The position numbers and the translations under genes are program-made. A stretch of DNA of 64,000 nt. Source: Niastella sp. OAS944 (GTDB lineage: Bacteria > Bacteroidota > Bacteroidia > Chitinophagales > Chitinophagaceae). A model generated the notes under the pieces. The model made no database searches. It was given only the letters and a program-made list of their open reading frames with translations, and was not told the DNA's origin. Shown piece by piece: positions 28,901-38,240 of the stretch. Positions within the stretch are counted from its first letter, which is position 1. Each line of letters begins with the position of its first letter. The DNA lies in assembly GCA_024809215.1 (NCBI GenBank), contig JANUBW010000006.1, positions 248,936-312,935 of the forward strand, in the 5' to 3' direction.

Positions 28901-29987
28901 AAGCATTGCTAAGCTTCAGGTTGAACAGGTTTCCGTTCTTATCGTATTTATTAATACCGCCGCGAAAGGTGCCGAACCAGTAAATGCCCAGTTTGTCGAT
29001 ATAGGCGCATTTGACGTTTTTGCTGGTAAGGCTATGAACGTTCCCAGGGTCGGGTTCAAAAACGGAAACAGCTTTTGTTGCGGGGTTGAATTTGTTTAAG
29101 CCACTGTTGGTACCCAGCCATAGTTCGCCTTCTTTATCGGCAGCTACAAAGTTGATCTCATTGCTGTTGATGCCAATGGCGTTGGCACCGGTGTTTTTAT
29201 ATCGCACAAAACCGGTTTGGCCCGGCGGTAATTTGTTCAATCCATCTACAGTGCCCAGCCACAGGTTACCGGCGCTGTCTTCGGTGATGGTGCGTACCAC
29301 ATCATTGCTTATACTGGTGGCATCGTTGGGGTTGTGGGCAAAACGAACAAAGGAGTCTGTTTCTCTTTTATATAAGTATAACCCATAGTCGCTTCCTACC
29401 CATATTCTGTGCTGGCTGTCTTCAAACACACAAAAAAGGGTGATTTTGACACGATTTCTGTCCAGGGCCTTGCCCAGGTTCAGCGCCCGGGGAATTTTTG
29501 TTACCGGGTCAAATTCATATACGCCTTCAAATTGAGCGATCCATAATTTACCGCGGTGATCGCAGCAAATACTCCTGATCACCGATTTGGTGGAAAAACC
29601 GCCGAACACATTTTGGGTAGGGTAGTTGGTAAAATTGTCTTTTTTACGGTCGTACAGGCTCAGTCCGCCGCCGCTGGTGCCCACCCAAACATTTCCCTGT
29701 TTGTCTTCACACAAGGTCAACACCTCGTTTACCCGTAAACTGGTGGTATCGCCGGTAATATTGCGGTAAACGGTAAAATTGGTGCCGTCGAATTTGTTCA
29801 ACCCGTCATCGGTAGCAAACCACATTAAGCCCTGGCGGTCTTTTATAATGGCGTTCACTACGTTGGAGAGCAAACCGTCTTTTGACGAAATGGAAGTGAA
29901 ATTGATGGAGGTCTTTTGTGCGGCGGCCACAAAAGACAGCAATACGTACAACGAAAGCAGCGTATATCTTTTACATACCATAAGCAA
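25902..29987 (-). CDS. Hybrid two-component system sensor/regulator (HTCS)
   Basis: 1361 aa. A signal peptide (ATG at 29981 is an equal candidate start) is followed by a two-propeller Reg_prop sensor (about 25-720, repeated GLMWFATDDGLNKF-type motifs), a Y_Y_Y domain (about 730-795) and a membrane helix near 800-820. The kinase has SHDFRTP (phospho-His near 859) and ATPase boxes NAFKFT, DTGIGIP and GTGIGLSI. The receiver has SDISMPGMDG (Asp near 1159). The AraC-type HTH is at about 1255-1355. HTCS proteins bind a glycan fragment in the periplasm and activate the matching locus. Its place, divergent from FAS1-SusCD and followed by GH10, points to xylo-oligosaccharide sensing. Confidence 0.95.
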   Translation of the reverse strand: MLMVCKRYTLLSLYVLLSFVAAAQKTSINFTSISSKDGLLSNVVNAIIKDRQGLMWFATDDGLNKFDGTNFTVYRNITGDTTSLRVNEVLTLCEDKQGNVWVGTSGGGLSLYDRKKDNFTNYPTQNVFGGFSTKSVIRSICCDHRGKLWIAQFEGVYEFDPVTKIPRALNLGKALDRNRVKITLFCVFEDSQHRIWVGSDYGLYLYKRETDSFVRFAHNPNDATSISNDVVRTITEDSAGNLWLGTVDGLNKLPPGQTGFVRYKNTGANAIGINSNEINFVAADKEGELWLGTNSGLNKFNPATKAVSVFEPDPGNVHSLTSKNVKCAYIDKLGIYWFGTFRGGINKYDKNGNLFNLKLSNAFQENSNKAAIICALTENKKGNIYIGTDDEGLLEFDRKTEKLRRIAFPKDNNMTIPVLSLQLTHDNQLYLGTFAHGLFIRDEVTGRLENFRKGTGVNDLNSNDIFCLKEDSKGNIWVGTNGAGVNIIQHKKVILKLTPNPNGPNEEALPVNGYARAFAEDNEGNMWIGSHGAGLATYNMATHTFKVFTRDNSRLPSDKVEALLCDSHGNIWVGTYGGGLSLFDKAKNQFINFSEKDGLQNTTIYQLIEDLQGRIWLSTNTGIGCFDLSTKSFRNFNNQHGVQNNNFVHGSGIRLSDGELFFGGLQGFNYFDPAALTTNRNAPAVLLTDLRISNKSVVAGSDASIKEHISVAQEIRLDYKQNFALSFVALNYTNPKQNRYAYKLDGFDKDWNYTGTINTASYTNLDPGHYTFRVKASNNDGVWSEHETQIKIYVKPPFWATIYAYIFYFLVIAGVLLYSRYRAITKLRRKFAIEQERREVRRMQELDKLKLKFLTNLSHDFRTPISLIMGPVEQLINEDNTRGRSDKLLMIRRNARRLLNLVNQLLDFRKMEEHELKLQLSKGEFVSFIKEVCESFRDLSERKHINFTFTSFIPQLHTRFDRDKLERILFNLLSNAFKFTMSGGDVGVEIANAEKPGSAGQQWVTIKVTDTGIGIPQEEQQKIFEHFIQHSTPEHILNQGTGIGLSITKEFVKMHGGTIDVESITSKGSAFIIQIPLTVMEEQVVEIPAHFEEEIPPASGNENESLPNALSVLLIEDNEDFRFYLKDNLSNNYKILEAADGKEGWQKALACHPQLIVSDISMPGMDGITLVKKLKADKRTSHIPVILLTAVTGEEEQLRGLGTGANDYITKPFNFEVLNAKIKSLLILQHTMQNAYTKQIKVVAPEVEFESADEKLLQEIVGYLEKNLTNSQLSVETLSKEVGMSRTSLYSKLLELTGQSPVEYIRSFRLEKAAVLMEKSNMNIAEIAYQVGFTTPNYFARSFKGKFNMLPSEYIATKRQK

Positions 29988-30006
29988 AGCAATCGGTTAC
30001 GAAGTT

Positions 30007-30056
30007 AAGGTGTGGCACCCTTTTCTGCTAATGTAAATATAAGTGTACCACACCTT
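30007..30056. promoter_or_regulatory. Inverted repeat upstream of the hybrid sensor
   Basis: AAGGTGTGG (30007-30015) and CCACACCTT (30048-30056) are perfect 9-bp arms with a 32-nt spacer, starting 20 nt before the sensor start. The position suits autoregulation of the sensor gene. Confidence 0.4.
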
Positions 30057-30068
30057 TAGCTGTCGTTT

Positions 30069-30140
30069 GAACATTTTTGACAGTATTGCAAACATTTGTG
30101 CCATACGCCGGAAAGCCTTTTTATGAATTTTACAAATGTT
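30069..30140. promoter_or_regulatory. Cluster of AACATTTGT / ACAAATGTT sites
   Basis: AACATTTGT occurs at 30091-30099 and its reverse complement ACAAATGTT at 30132-30140; a weaker copy (GAACATTTTT) begins at 30069. The same 9-mer recurs upstream of GH43 at 45468. This is the shared region between the hybrid sensor and the FAS1-SusCD genes, so the motif is a candidate binding site of the sensor's HTH. Confidence 0.4.
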
Positions 30141-30284
30141 ACCGTGGAACCACTGATGGCCGGCATCACCCACACTTATCTTATATTGAAAATAACCTTA
30201 TGTGTGCGCCGGCGGTCAGCGGATTTTATAGGTAACCTCGCTTTCGACCATAAACTGTATTGCTTAACCACTAACTGATTGCTG

Positions 30285-31829
30285 ATGGCCAACATGCTAT
30301 TGGGTAAACCTGTGCCCATACTCACCATCCCCTTATTTCTCTTGCTAATTTCCCTTGGTTGTAACAAAGGTTTTAACGATTACTACAACGACAAAAGCCC
30401 CAAGGGCGGCTTTCTTTACAACAAACTCAAAGCAGAACCCACTTTTAGCCTGTTCACTAAAGGCCTTGAACGTGCCGACCTGGTACAGTTCATTGATGAG
30501 GGCGGGTTGTATACCATATTTGCCCCTACTGACGAGGCATTTACAAAATACCTTGGTAGTAACGGGTATGGCTCCGTTGATGAGGTACCGGTTGATAAAC
30601 TGTTCCGGATCTTAAGTTTCCACATTATAAATAATATGTGGTATTACTACGACCTGAAAGCGCGGTTTGCCACCTATCAACAACGGTTGTTCCTCACCCG
30701 CAATAAGAAGTTTGTAAATATTGATGTTACCGTTGCCGACTCCATTAAGATAAATGGTATACCGGTCATTAATTCGTTGCGGGATATTGATGCCGCCAAT
30801 GGCGTTATTCATGGCATCAATGCGGTAATGGTGCCGCTGCCCAACCTGGAAGAAGTTTTACAAATCGACCCCGAACTCAGAACAAGTACATTTTTCAAGT
30901 TAATGCAATTAACCGCCGACAGCGCCTTCGATCGCTTCAACAGCTACGACCGAGATCGTGATGGCCGTATGGATTCGGTTTTTTATAAAACCTATCCGTT
31001 GCTGAACAGTGTATATACTTCTATTGAGTATCGCCAAAACACTGCACCGGCTAACCAGGGCGGTGATCCATTGTCAACTACTTTGTTAATTCCCTCAAAC
31101 CAGTTGCTCGATGCACTTATTGCACCCGCAGTGGCGCGTATCGATAACAGTGTTACCGATAAAATTGCGGCTTTGTCGCCCTCGTATGCCGAGGCCGTGC
31201 TGGAATCTTATTTTGTTGCCGATACCGTTGTTACCTCAAATGAATTTATCAATCGCACCCGACAGATCAGGTCGGTGAACGGCCCATTAGTGCCGGCGCT
31301 GGCTGGCAGTAATTTTATCAAAAAGGATATCATTGCCAGCAATGGAACTATTCATGTTATCAATACTACGTTTCCTGCATCGCCATTCGAAACGAGCGCC
31401 ATGGGGCAGGCAATGCTCGATCCTGAGCTTGCCACGTTTATGGCTGCCGTGCAGGGCGCTTCGCTTATGCCTACGCTGTCACTCAATTCCCGTACAGGAA
31501 CTTTCTTTGCACCCACCAATGCCGCCTTCCAGGAAATAGGGCTCGATGTAAAAAAGAAAACCCTCAATGGCGCTTTATTAACGGCTACCCAATTCAGTAA
31601 TATAGTACGGCACCACGTCATTAACGAAAACCTGGCAACCGCAGCACTCACAGGAAGTAAGAATACCGATCTCGGGCAAACTCTGCTGTTTAGTAATAAT
31701 GGTACTACTGTTAGAAGCGCGGGAGGTGTAGTGGCTACCATTACGCAACCTGCAATTGCCATAGGGCCGGGTACACCGCCTGTTGGTTATTTATATAAGG
31801 TGAATAAAGTATTGCTTCCTAATCAATAA
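30285..31829 (+). CDS. FAS1 (fasciclin) domain lipoprotein
   Basis: 514 aa from ATG 30285 (ATG 30294 is also possible; the open frame begins at a TTG at 30279). The lipobox is LLISLGC. The first FAS1 domain (about 45-190) has LYTIFAPTDEAFTKYL and NGVIHGINAVMVPL. A middle region is FAS1-like but degenerate, and a further one (about 375-512) has GTFFAPTNAAFQEIG and VRHHVI. FAS1 domains mediate adhesion and carbohydrate contact. Directly before SusC/SusD, it may serve as a surface glycan-binding protein. It is the first gene of the plus-strand import cluster, facing the sensor. Confidence 0.85.
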   Translation: MANMLLGKPVPILTIPLFLLLISLGCNKGFNDYYNDKSPKGGFLYNKLKAEPTFSLFTKGLERADLVQFIDEGGLYTIFAPTDEAFTKYLGSNGYGSVDEVPVDKLFRILSFHIINNMWYYYDLKARFATYQQRLFLTRNKKFVNIDVTVADSIKINGIPVINSLRDIDAANGVIHGINAVMVPLPNLEEVLQIDPELRTSTFFKLMQLTADSAFDRFNSYDRDRDGRMDSVFYKTYPLLNSVYTSIEYRQNTAPANQGGDPLSTTLLIPSNQLLDALIAPAVARIDNSVTDKIAALSPSYAEAVLESYFVADTVVTSNEFINRTRQIRSVNGPLVPALAGSNFIKKDIIASNGTIHVINTTFPASPFETSAMGQAMLDPELATFMAAVQGASLMPTLSLNSRTGTFFAPTNAAFQEIGLDVKKKTLNGALLTATQFSNIVRHHVINENLATAALTGSKNTDLGQTLLFSNNGTTVRSAGGVVATITQPAIAIGPGTPPVGYLYKVNKVLLPNQ

Positions 31830-31830
31830 A

Positions 31831-31956
31831 AATTCCAAAATCCAAATCTCAAGCTCCAAATAATAAATTCCAAATGTCAAATCCCAAGTTCCAAAAAAAC
31901 TATCTATTGTATTCATTTGGAGCTTGGAGCTTGGAACTTGGATTTTGAATTTTGTT
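31831..31956. repeat. Low-complexity inverted repeat (CCAAGTTCCAAA words)
   Basis: Reiterated TTCCAAA, CCAAGTTCC and CAAGCTCC words (31831-31898) are mirrored by TTTGGAGCTTGGAGC and GGAACTTGGA words (31915-31945), giving a long imperfect hairpin between the FAS1 and SusC genes. No gene is supported in 31830-32031. Confidence 0.65.
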
Positions 31957-32031
31957 TTGTGATTTGCGATTTGTGAGTTCATTTATTGGTTCTTGTGATT
32001 TGCAATTTGATATTTTTTAAACTAGCTGCAT

Positions 32032-35000
32032 ATGAACAAATATGTAATAATAAAATGGCTGTTTGTATTGATAGCGATTAACGTTCAATCACAAACTCCA
32101 GTAACAATAAAAGGGCGGGTGACCGAAAAAGGTAAAGGCCAGGCCATCGATGGCGTTACCATTGTAGAAGTGAATGAGAACGATCGCCAGGTAAATGGCG
32201 CCAATACCGATGCCGATGGTAATTACACTATTCGCATAAGCAATACGGCTAACCGCCTGCGGTTCTCCTTTATTGGTTATGAAAGTAAAACCGAAACCAT
32301 TGGCGCCCGCGCCATCATAAATGTTCAGCTGATACGCGATTCGGGACAGAATATGTCTGATGTGATCGTGCTGGCCCGGCGGGGCGACCAGGTAAGTAAC
32401 GGTTTTGGTAACACGTCGAGACGCGATCTTATTGGCGCCGTAAGTTCTGTTAAAGGCGAGGTGCTGCAGGACCAGCCAGCTACTTCTATTGACCAGATGC
32501 TACAGGGCCGCGCTGCCGGTGTACAAATAGTAACCAATTCCGGCGACCCCGGCGCCGGTGTAGATATTCGCATTCGCGGCGCAGGTTCTATTAGCGGGGG
32601 TAACGAGCCGTTATATATTATAGATGGCGTTCCCATTATTTCAACACCTTTTGATAATTCGGCCAACGGACAAAACGCTGCCCGCATAAATCCAATAGCC
32701 GATATTAACCCCAGCGACATAGAACGGTTCGATATTTTGAAAGATGCCAATGCCGCCGCCATCTATGGCGCACGGGCTGCAAACGGTGTTATTATCATTA
32801 CAACAAAAAGAGGTAAGAAAGGAAAAACAGATATTACGCTGAACTCACAGCTTAGTATGCAGGAAGCGCCGCCATCGATCCCTGTGCTGAGCGGGTCCGA
32901 ATACAAAGTGATGCGGTTGGAAGCATTACAAAATGCAGGAAATATAAATCCTTCCAGTGTCGACTTACAACCACTGGTTGATGATCCTTCTTATAGTGCG
33001 TATCAATATTACCAGAACAATACCGACTGGTTAAAAGCACTGAAACAAACCGGGTATTCGCAAACGCACAATTTATCGGTTTCGGGTGGGGGTGAAGCTA
33101 TGCGTTATAACTTCAGTACGTCATATACCGACCGTAAGGGATCGTTTATCAATACAGGTAATAAACGGTTCACTTCCCGTTTCAACCTCGACTATAAAGT
33201 ATCGAACAAACTGAAGTTCTCGGCAAATATTTCTTTTGCGCGCAGTAAAGTGAATAATCATGCCAATTATGGCCAGGGTACGGTTTATTTTATTGGGCAC
33301 ATCAGGTCTTCGGCATTGCCTATTTATGATATAGATGTAAATGGTAACCCGCTGCCCAATTACTTTTCCCTGCCTGGCGTGCATGGCGGGCTCGATAACC
33401 CGGTTGCTTTTGCCAATACTGTAAATAATGATGCCTTTAGCACCAACCTGAAACCAAACATTCGTGCCGAGCTGGATATTATAAACGGACTGAAATACAT
33501 CAGTAACGCATCACTCGATTATGTAGGGGAGAACGGCAATACGTATTTTCCGCCAGAAGCGACCGGTTTGATCTGGAACGACCGCAGCTTTAACCGGGTT
33601 GATACGCGTGATTACGAACGGATGCAAATGATACTTGATAACCTGCTTACCTATAGCCGTAACCTGACGCCGAAGTTGAAAGGAAATTTTGTGCTGGGTA
33701 ATACCTTCAATACGTTCACTACAAGCCAGTTGATAGCCAGTGCCTATGCAAGCGCATCAGGCGCTTTACAAACGCTGGGAACAACAGGTGGTAACCGTCA
33801 GCTTGTTTCAAGCAAAACAACGGAAACCATTGTATCGTTGTTTGCAAAAGCCGATCTTATTTACAACGACCGCTATGGTTTCAACTTTACGGTACGGCGC
33901 GATGGCTCATCAAAATTCGGCGGCGGTAATAAATACGCCAACTTCCCTTCGGTGGGTGGCTATTGGCGGGCATCTGCAGAACCTTTTCTCACCGATGTGC
34001 CCTGGCTAACAGACCTAAAGTTCAGAGCATCATGGGGGCAATTGGGCAACAGTGGTATTCCCAACTATGCTTACATCAGCCAGTTTACCGCCGGCAATAA
34101 TTATATGGGCTATAGTGGCGTAAGCCAAAGCAACCCAGCCCTGAATAGCTTACGGTGGGAAACAAGTGAAAGCACTAACCTGGGTATGGACCTCGATCTG
34201 TTCAAAAGCCGGGTTGTTGTTACGTTAGATCTGTATGAGAAAGTGACCAAAGATCTGTTGTTCAATCTGCCCGTGCCATCATCCAGCGGTGTAGTAGGCG
34301 GTTGGAATTTAAGCAATACGAATGGCAGTATCCTCACCAACCTGGGCAATATCAGTAATCGTGGGGTTGAAGTAGATGGAATGTTAAACGCCATTCGCGC
34401 CAAAAAAGCCGGTGATTTTGAATGGACCATGTCGTTCAATCTTGGCCGGAATATAAATAAAGTGACCTCGCTGCCCGGCGGTACTTTGAAATTAACCGAG
34501 AACTATGCGAACATGAGCTCGCAGGTAAAACAGGGCGATGCATTGGGGACCTATTATGGTCTGGTGTATAAAGGCGTGTATGCCACCGACGGCGATGCGG
34601 TGGTGCGCGATGCCAAAGGAAATACCGTGTATGAACTGGATGGCGTGAACCCACGGAAGATGCGACTGCTGAATGAGACCGGCGATACGTTACGCGGTGG
34701 CGATGCCATTTATGAAGATCTCAATAACGATGGTATTATAAACGACCAGGACCGTGTGCTGATCGGAAATGCCAACCCCGATTTCTTTGGCGGCTTTAGT
34801 AATGAGTTCCGGTATAAAAACTTCGGGTTTAAATTCTTTATACAATTTCAGTACGGCAACGATGTAGTGAATGGTATGCGGTATTACCTCGAAAGAATGA
34901 TGACCGCCGATAACCAGGCCATCACTACCATGAAGCGTTGGCGCAAACAGGGTGATGTAACCGATATGCCGCGTGCATTGAACAATGATCAACGGAACAG

Positions 35001-35280
35001 CCAGGGCTCTACCCGCTGGATAGAGGACGGTTCTTATGCGCGGTTGAAATTCATAAGCCTTAATTACACCTTCCCTAAAACCTGGGTGCAAAAAATAAAA
35101 CTAAAAGGCGTTGATGCTTTCTTTACCGCCAACGACCTGTTCACGTTTACGAAATACACCGGCTCAGACCCCGAAATATCTATTTCTCCTTATGGAAACA
35201 ATCCTGCGTTTATTGGTATCGATCGCGGCCTAACGCCCAGAAGCAGAGGGTATACCATAGGCATAAACGCCAGGTTCTAA
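32032..35280 (+). CDS. SusC/RagA-family TonB-linked outer-membrane protein
   Basis: 1082 aa. A signal peptide (about 1-21, NVQSQ) is followed by a carboxypeptidase-regulatory-like domain (VTIKGRVTEKGKGQAIDGVT, about 24-105) and a plug with the SusC signature SIDQMLQGRAAGVQIV and DILKDANAAAIYGARAANGV. A beta-barrel runs to the final Phe (GYTIGINARF). SusC proteins import oligosaccharides through the outer membrane using TonB energy. The SusD gene follows after 22 nt. The xylanase genes around it suggest xylo-oligomers as cargo. Confidence 0.95.
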   Translation: MNKYVIIKWLFVLIAINVQSQTPVTIKGRVTEKGKGQAIDGVTIVEVNENDRQVNGANTDADGNYTIRISNTANRLRFSFIGYESKTETIGARAIINVQLIRDSGQNMSDVIVLARRGDQVSNGFGNTSRRDLIGAVSSVKGEVLQDQPATSIDQMLQGRAAGVQIVTNSGDPGAGVDIRIRGAGSISGGNEPLYIIDGVPIISTPFDNSANGQNAARINPIADINPSDIERFDILKDANAAAIYGARAANGVIIITTKRGKKGKTDITLNSQLSMQEAPPSIPVLSGSEYKVMRLEALQNAGNINPSSVDLQPLVDDPSYSAYQYYQNNTDWLKALKQTGYSQTHNLSVSGGGEAMRYNFSTSYTDRKGSFINTGNKRFTSRFNLDYKVSNKLKFSANISFARSKVNNHANYGQGTVYFIGHIRSSALPIYDIDVNGNPLPNYFSLPGVHGGLDNPVAFANTVNNDAFSTNLKPNIRAELDIINGLKYISNASLDYVGENGNTYFPPEATGLIWNDRSFNRVDTRDYERMQMILDNLLTYSRNLTPKLKGNFVLGNTFNTFTTSQLIASAYASASGALQTLGTTGGNRQLVSSKTTETIVSLFAKADLIYNDRYGFNFTVRRDGSSKFGGGNKYANFPSVGGYWRASAEPFLTDVPWLTDLKFRASWGQLGNSGIPNYAYISQFTAGNNYMGYSGVSQSNPALNSLRWETSESTNLGMDLDLFKSRVVVTLDLYEKVTKDLLFNLPVPSSSGVVGGWNLSNTNGSILTNLGNISNRGVEVDGMLNAIRAKKAGDFEWTMSFNLGRNINKVTSLPGGTLKLTENYANMSSQVKQGDALGTYYGLVYKGVYATDGDAVVRDAKGNTVYELDGVNPRKMRLLNETGDTLRGGDAIYEDLNNDGIINDQDRVLIGNANPDFFGGFSNEFRYKNFGFKFFIQFQYGNDVVNGMRYYLERMMTADNQAITTMKRWRKQGDVTDMPRALNNDQRNSQGSTRWIEDGSYARLKFISLNYTFPKTWVQKIKLKGVDAFFTANDLFTFTKYTGSDPEISISPYGNNPAFIGIDRGLTPRSRGYTIGINARF

Positions 35281-35302
35281 AAATTATATATTTCAACTAA
35301 CG

Positions 35303-36757
35303 ATGTGTCCCATGAATAAAATAGAATTTAAACGGTTGGTAATTGGGTTGGCAACATGCCTGTTGCTGACCACATTAGGCAGCTGCAAAAAATACCTGAA
35401 CCAGGTGCCTGAGAACTCATTAACAGGCGATGCTTTCTTTAAAACGGAAGCCGATGCCAATGCTTCTATCATAGGTGTATATGATGCCTTGCAGGCCTGT
35501 AGCGACGAATTTCTTACCTGGGGCGAATTCAGGGGCGACCTGGTTTCACCGCTTCAGAACAACGATATAACTTATCCTTATTTTCAATTGTTCGAAAATA
35601 ACCGGCCTGCTTCCGTTTGGGCGGCGCCGTACAACGTGATCAGCAGAGCCAACACAGTAATTGAAAAAGTGCCTGGGATACCGGTGTTGGATAACCGGTT
35701 TACCACGGAAGAAAGTGATGCCATTGTGGGGGAAGCCCTTTTCTTACGGGCATTGTCTTATTTCTACCTGGTACGAACATTTCGCGATGTGCCCCTGGTG
35801 TTACAGCCACCCAGCAGCGATGCGGTTGACTTCCTGGTGCCTAAAAGCCCCGCAAATATTATACTTGACCAAATTGAAGCCGACCTGGCTACTGCCGAAA
35901 AAGGTATACCTGTTAAATATGCAAAGGATGCAGACTCCCGTGGTCGTGCTACAAAAGGCGCGGTGAACGCGTTACAGGCCGATGTATTTCTGTGGCGTGC
36001 AAAGTATGTTGAAGCCGCCGCAGCAGCTAAAAAAGTACTGGATAATTCCTTGTATAAACTGGCGCCGGGTGATAGCTGGTTTAACATCTTCTCACAGAAG
36101 AACAGCGTTGAAAGCATTTTCGAAATACAATACGATTACCAGTTGTCTGAAACAAACAGTTTGCGCGGCATTAGCAACAACTTCAATATGAACCCGGTTT
36201 TATTCACCTATTTCGATGGTGAAAAAGATCTGTTGCGCGGACTGAACAGAACATACCGTGAGGCGGGCGCACGCACTTACTGGAAATACACCGGGCTTAA
36301 CACTGATAATATAGAAAGGCCAACCAATGACCCCAACTTTATTTTATACCGGCGGGCCGATGTTATGCTGATGCGTGCTGAAGCACTGGCGCATTTGGGC
36401 GCAAGTGAAAAAGAGGAAGCTGCGGTTTTGTTAAACTTTGTGCGCCTTCGGGTCTCCCTTGCTCCCTATGATTTTCTCGATGGCAATTCTCCGGTCGACA
36501 TGTTTATGGAACTTATTATGAAAGAGCGGGCCATGGAGCTGGCCATGGAAGGCAAGCGCTGGTTCGATCTCGTACGGGTAGCTACCAACGAAAATCAGCC
36601 CGATTTTCTTATAAGCAGGGTAGTGGCGGGAAGGACTGTTGCTGAGCGCTCGCAAATAAGGGCCCGCATCATTGATCCACGCGGTTGGTATTTACCTATT
36701 CATCGCGATGAACTGAATAAGAACCCAAAACTTGAGCAAAACCCCTATTACCAGTAA
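35303..36757 (+). CDS. SusD/RagB-family lipoprotein
   Basis: A 484-aa lipoprotein (lipobox TTLGSC, then KKYLNQVPENSLTG, the usual SusD opening). The TPR-like helical fold and C-terminal MELIMKERAMELAMEGKRWFD and YLPIHRDELNKNPKLEQNPYY match the family. It binds glycan at the cell surface and forms the lid of the SusC channel. The start could instead be ATG 35312; both give the same lipobox. It is second in the first FAS1-SusC-SusD module and precedes the second FAS1 gene by 11 nt. Confidence 0.95.
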   Translation: MCPMNKIEFKRLVIGLATCLLLTTLGSCKKYLNQVPENSLTGDAFFKTEADANASIIGVYDALQACSDEFLTWGEFRGDLVSPLQNNDITYPYFQLFENNRPASVWAAPYNVISRANTVIEKVPGIPVLDNRFTTEESDAIVGEALFLRALSYFYLVRTFRDVPLVLQPPSSDAVDFLVPKSPANIILDQIEADLATAEKGIPVKYAKDADSRGRATKGAVNALQADVFLWRAKYVEAAAAAKKVLDNSLYKLAPGDSWFNIFSQKNSVESIFEIQYDYQLSETNSLRGISNNFNMNPVLFTYFDGEKDLLRGLNRTYREAGARTYWKYTGLNTDNIERPTNDPNFILYRRADVMLMRAEALAHLGASEKEEAAVLLNFVRLRVSLAPYDFLDGNSPVDMFMELIMKERAMELAMEGKRWFDLVRVATNENQPDFLISRVVAGRTVAERSQIRARIIDPRGWYLPIHRDELNKNPKLEQNPYYQ

Positions 36758-36768
36758 AACTTCGAATT

Positions 36769-38211
36769 ATGAATAAATTACTTGCCATATGTTGTTGCAT
36801 TATTTTGATTGCAACAGCCTGCAAACGCGATAACTTCTCGTACCAGGAGCAATTGCGGCAGCTGCTGGCATTCGATATGTTACAGCAGGATACCTCGCTG
36901 AGCATTTCGGTGCAGGCGCTGGAAAAAACAAAGATGTCGGCTACGCTGAACACATATGGGCCGTTCACTTTTTTTATACCCGATAACAATGCCTGGCGAA
37001 AGTTCTTTTCGGGAAAGGTAAAAACCAAACTCGATGATTTTTCAGAGGAAGAACTGAAGACCATATTGGTGTATCACATTCTGCCCACCCGCATAAAATC
37101 GGCAGAGTTCATACAGGGGCCACAGACAACGCCAACGGGCAGAGGCGATTTTATTACCCTCGATATTTCAAAGGGTTTTAAAGTAAATACGATCGCCAAT
37201 GGTATTGCTAAAGTGTATGCAACCGATATTGAATACTCAAATGCACTGGTGCATAAAATTGATGCGGTGCTCAATCCGCCCACCCTTACCATTGGCGAAT
37301 TCCTTGAGCAGAATAAGAGTGTGTACAGTATTATGATCGGCGGATTAAAACGCACCGGTTTAATGGATACGCTTACCAGGCTTACCGACTGGCGTGGACA
37401 AAGAATACGGGTTACGTTGTTTGCTGAAACAGATGATGTGCTGAAGGCCGCAGGTATACAGGACCTCAATAGTATGCCTATTGAAGAAGTGGAGGCGCTT
37501 ATGCGGTACCATATTATTCCCGGCGCTAATTTCAGCGCCAGCTATAGCCAGTTGAGACCTGCCTTTCGCCCCCTTAATGTAATTGAACATTGGGACAGTA
37601 CTTTATTATGCATTAACAACAACGATTATATCTATGTGAACCTGGCAGGCAGCAAACTGATAAATGAAACAGCTGATTTTTCGGCTACCGATGTCATTAT
37701 GCGCAATGGCGTAATTCATAATGTTGAAAAACATATAGCCTTTAACCCGGCGCTCAAGCGCACTCAGATCTACCATGTTTTCTGGAAAAATGCAGCTTAT
37801 TGTTATGGTATCCCCGGCTTCACGTCGGCGCAATTGGCTACACTAAATGCAAGCGGGGGCCGGTGGCGGTATTACCCCGAAACTTTCCTTGGCCGCACCG
37901 AAAACTTTTTATTTATGGACCCTGATAATATCAATGATTCATTGGTAGCTATAGTAAAAAATGTAAGAAGAGGTAAATACAGGATCGAGGTCAGTTATAA
38001 AAATGGGTTTAACCGCGGTGATTACCAGCTAAAGCATGGTGATGATCTCATTGGTAACGTCATCAATTTCACTCAGGGATCACAGTATGAACAAAAGCTG
38101 GTCATAGGAACGTATGATTTTAAAACCAGCGGCGATAAGCGATTGAATTTTGTATGTACCAGGCAGGGCGGTATTAACCTGGAAGCCCTGGTGCTAACGC
38201 CGGAGTATTAA
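36769..38211 (+). CDS. FAS1 domain lipoprotein, second module
   Basis: 480 aa with lipobox LIATAC. Two FAS1 domains: about 30-165 (GPFTFFIPDNNAWRKFF, LVYHILPTRI, ALVHKIDAVLNPP) and about 180-325 (VTLFAETDDVLKAAG, MRYHIIPG, GVIHNVEKHI). The C-terminal part (about 325-480) is a separate beta-rich domain (KYRIEVSYKNGFNRGDYQL, ending LEALVLTPEY) that reads like a carbohydrate-binding fold, though I cannot name it. It lies between SusD and the second SusC, repeating the layout of the first module. Confidence 0.82.
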   Translation: MNKLLAICCCIILIATACKRDNFSYQEQLRQLLAFDMLQQDTSLSISVQALEKTKMSATLNTYGPFTFFIPDNNAWRKFFSGKVKTKLDDFSEEELKTILVYHILPTRIKSAEFIQGPQTTPTGRGDFITLDISKGFKVNTIANGIAKVYATDIEYSNALVHKIDAVLNPPTLTIGEFLEQNKSVYSIMIGGLKRTGLMDTLTRLTDWRGQRIRVTLFAETDDVLKAAGIQDLNSMPIEEVEALMRYHIIPGANFSASYSQLRPAFRPLNVIEHWDSTLLCINNNDYIYVNLAGSKLINETADFSATDVIMRNGVIHNVEKHIAFNPALKRTQIYHVFWKNAAYCYGIPGFTSAQLATLNASGGRWRYYPETFLGRTENFLFMDPDNINDSLVAIVKNVRRGKYRIEVSYKNGFNRGDYQLKHGDDLIGNVINFTQGSQYEQKLVIGTYDFKTSGDKRLNFVCTRQGGINLEALVLTPEY

Positions 38212-38240
38212 CCCAAACATCTACCATTCATCTTACACAT

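Noticed and set aside
31791..31982. 63-aa minus-strand open frame after the FAS1 gene
   Set aside because: It consists of the low-complexity inverted repeat translated, not a plausible protein.
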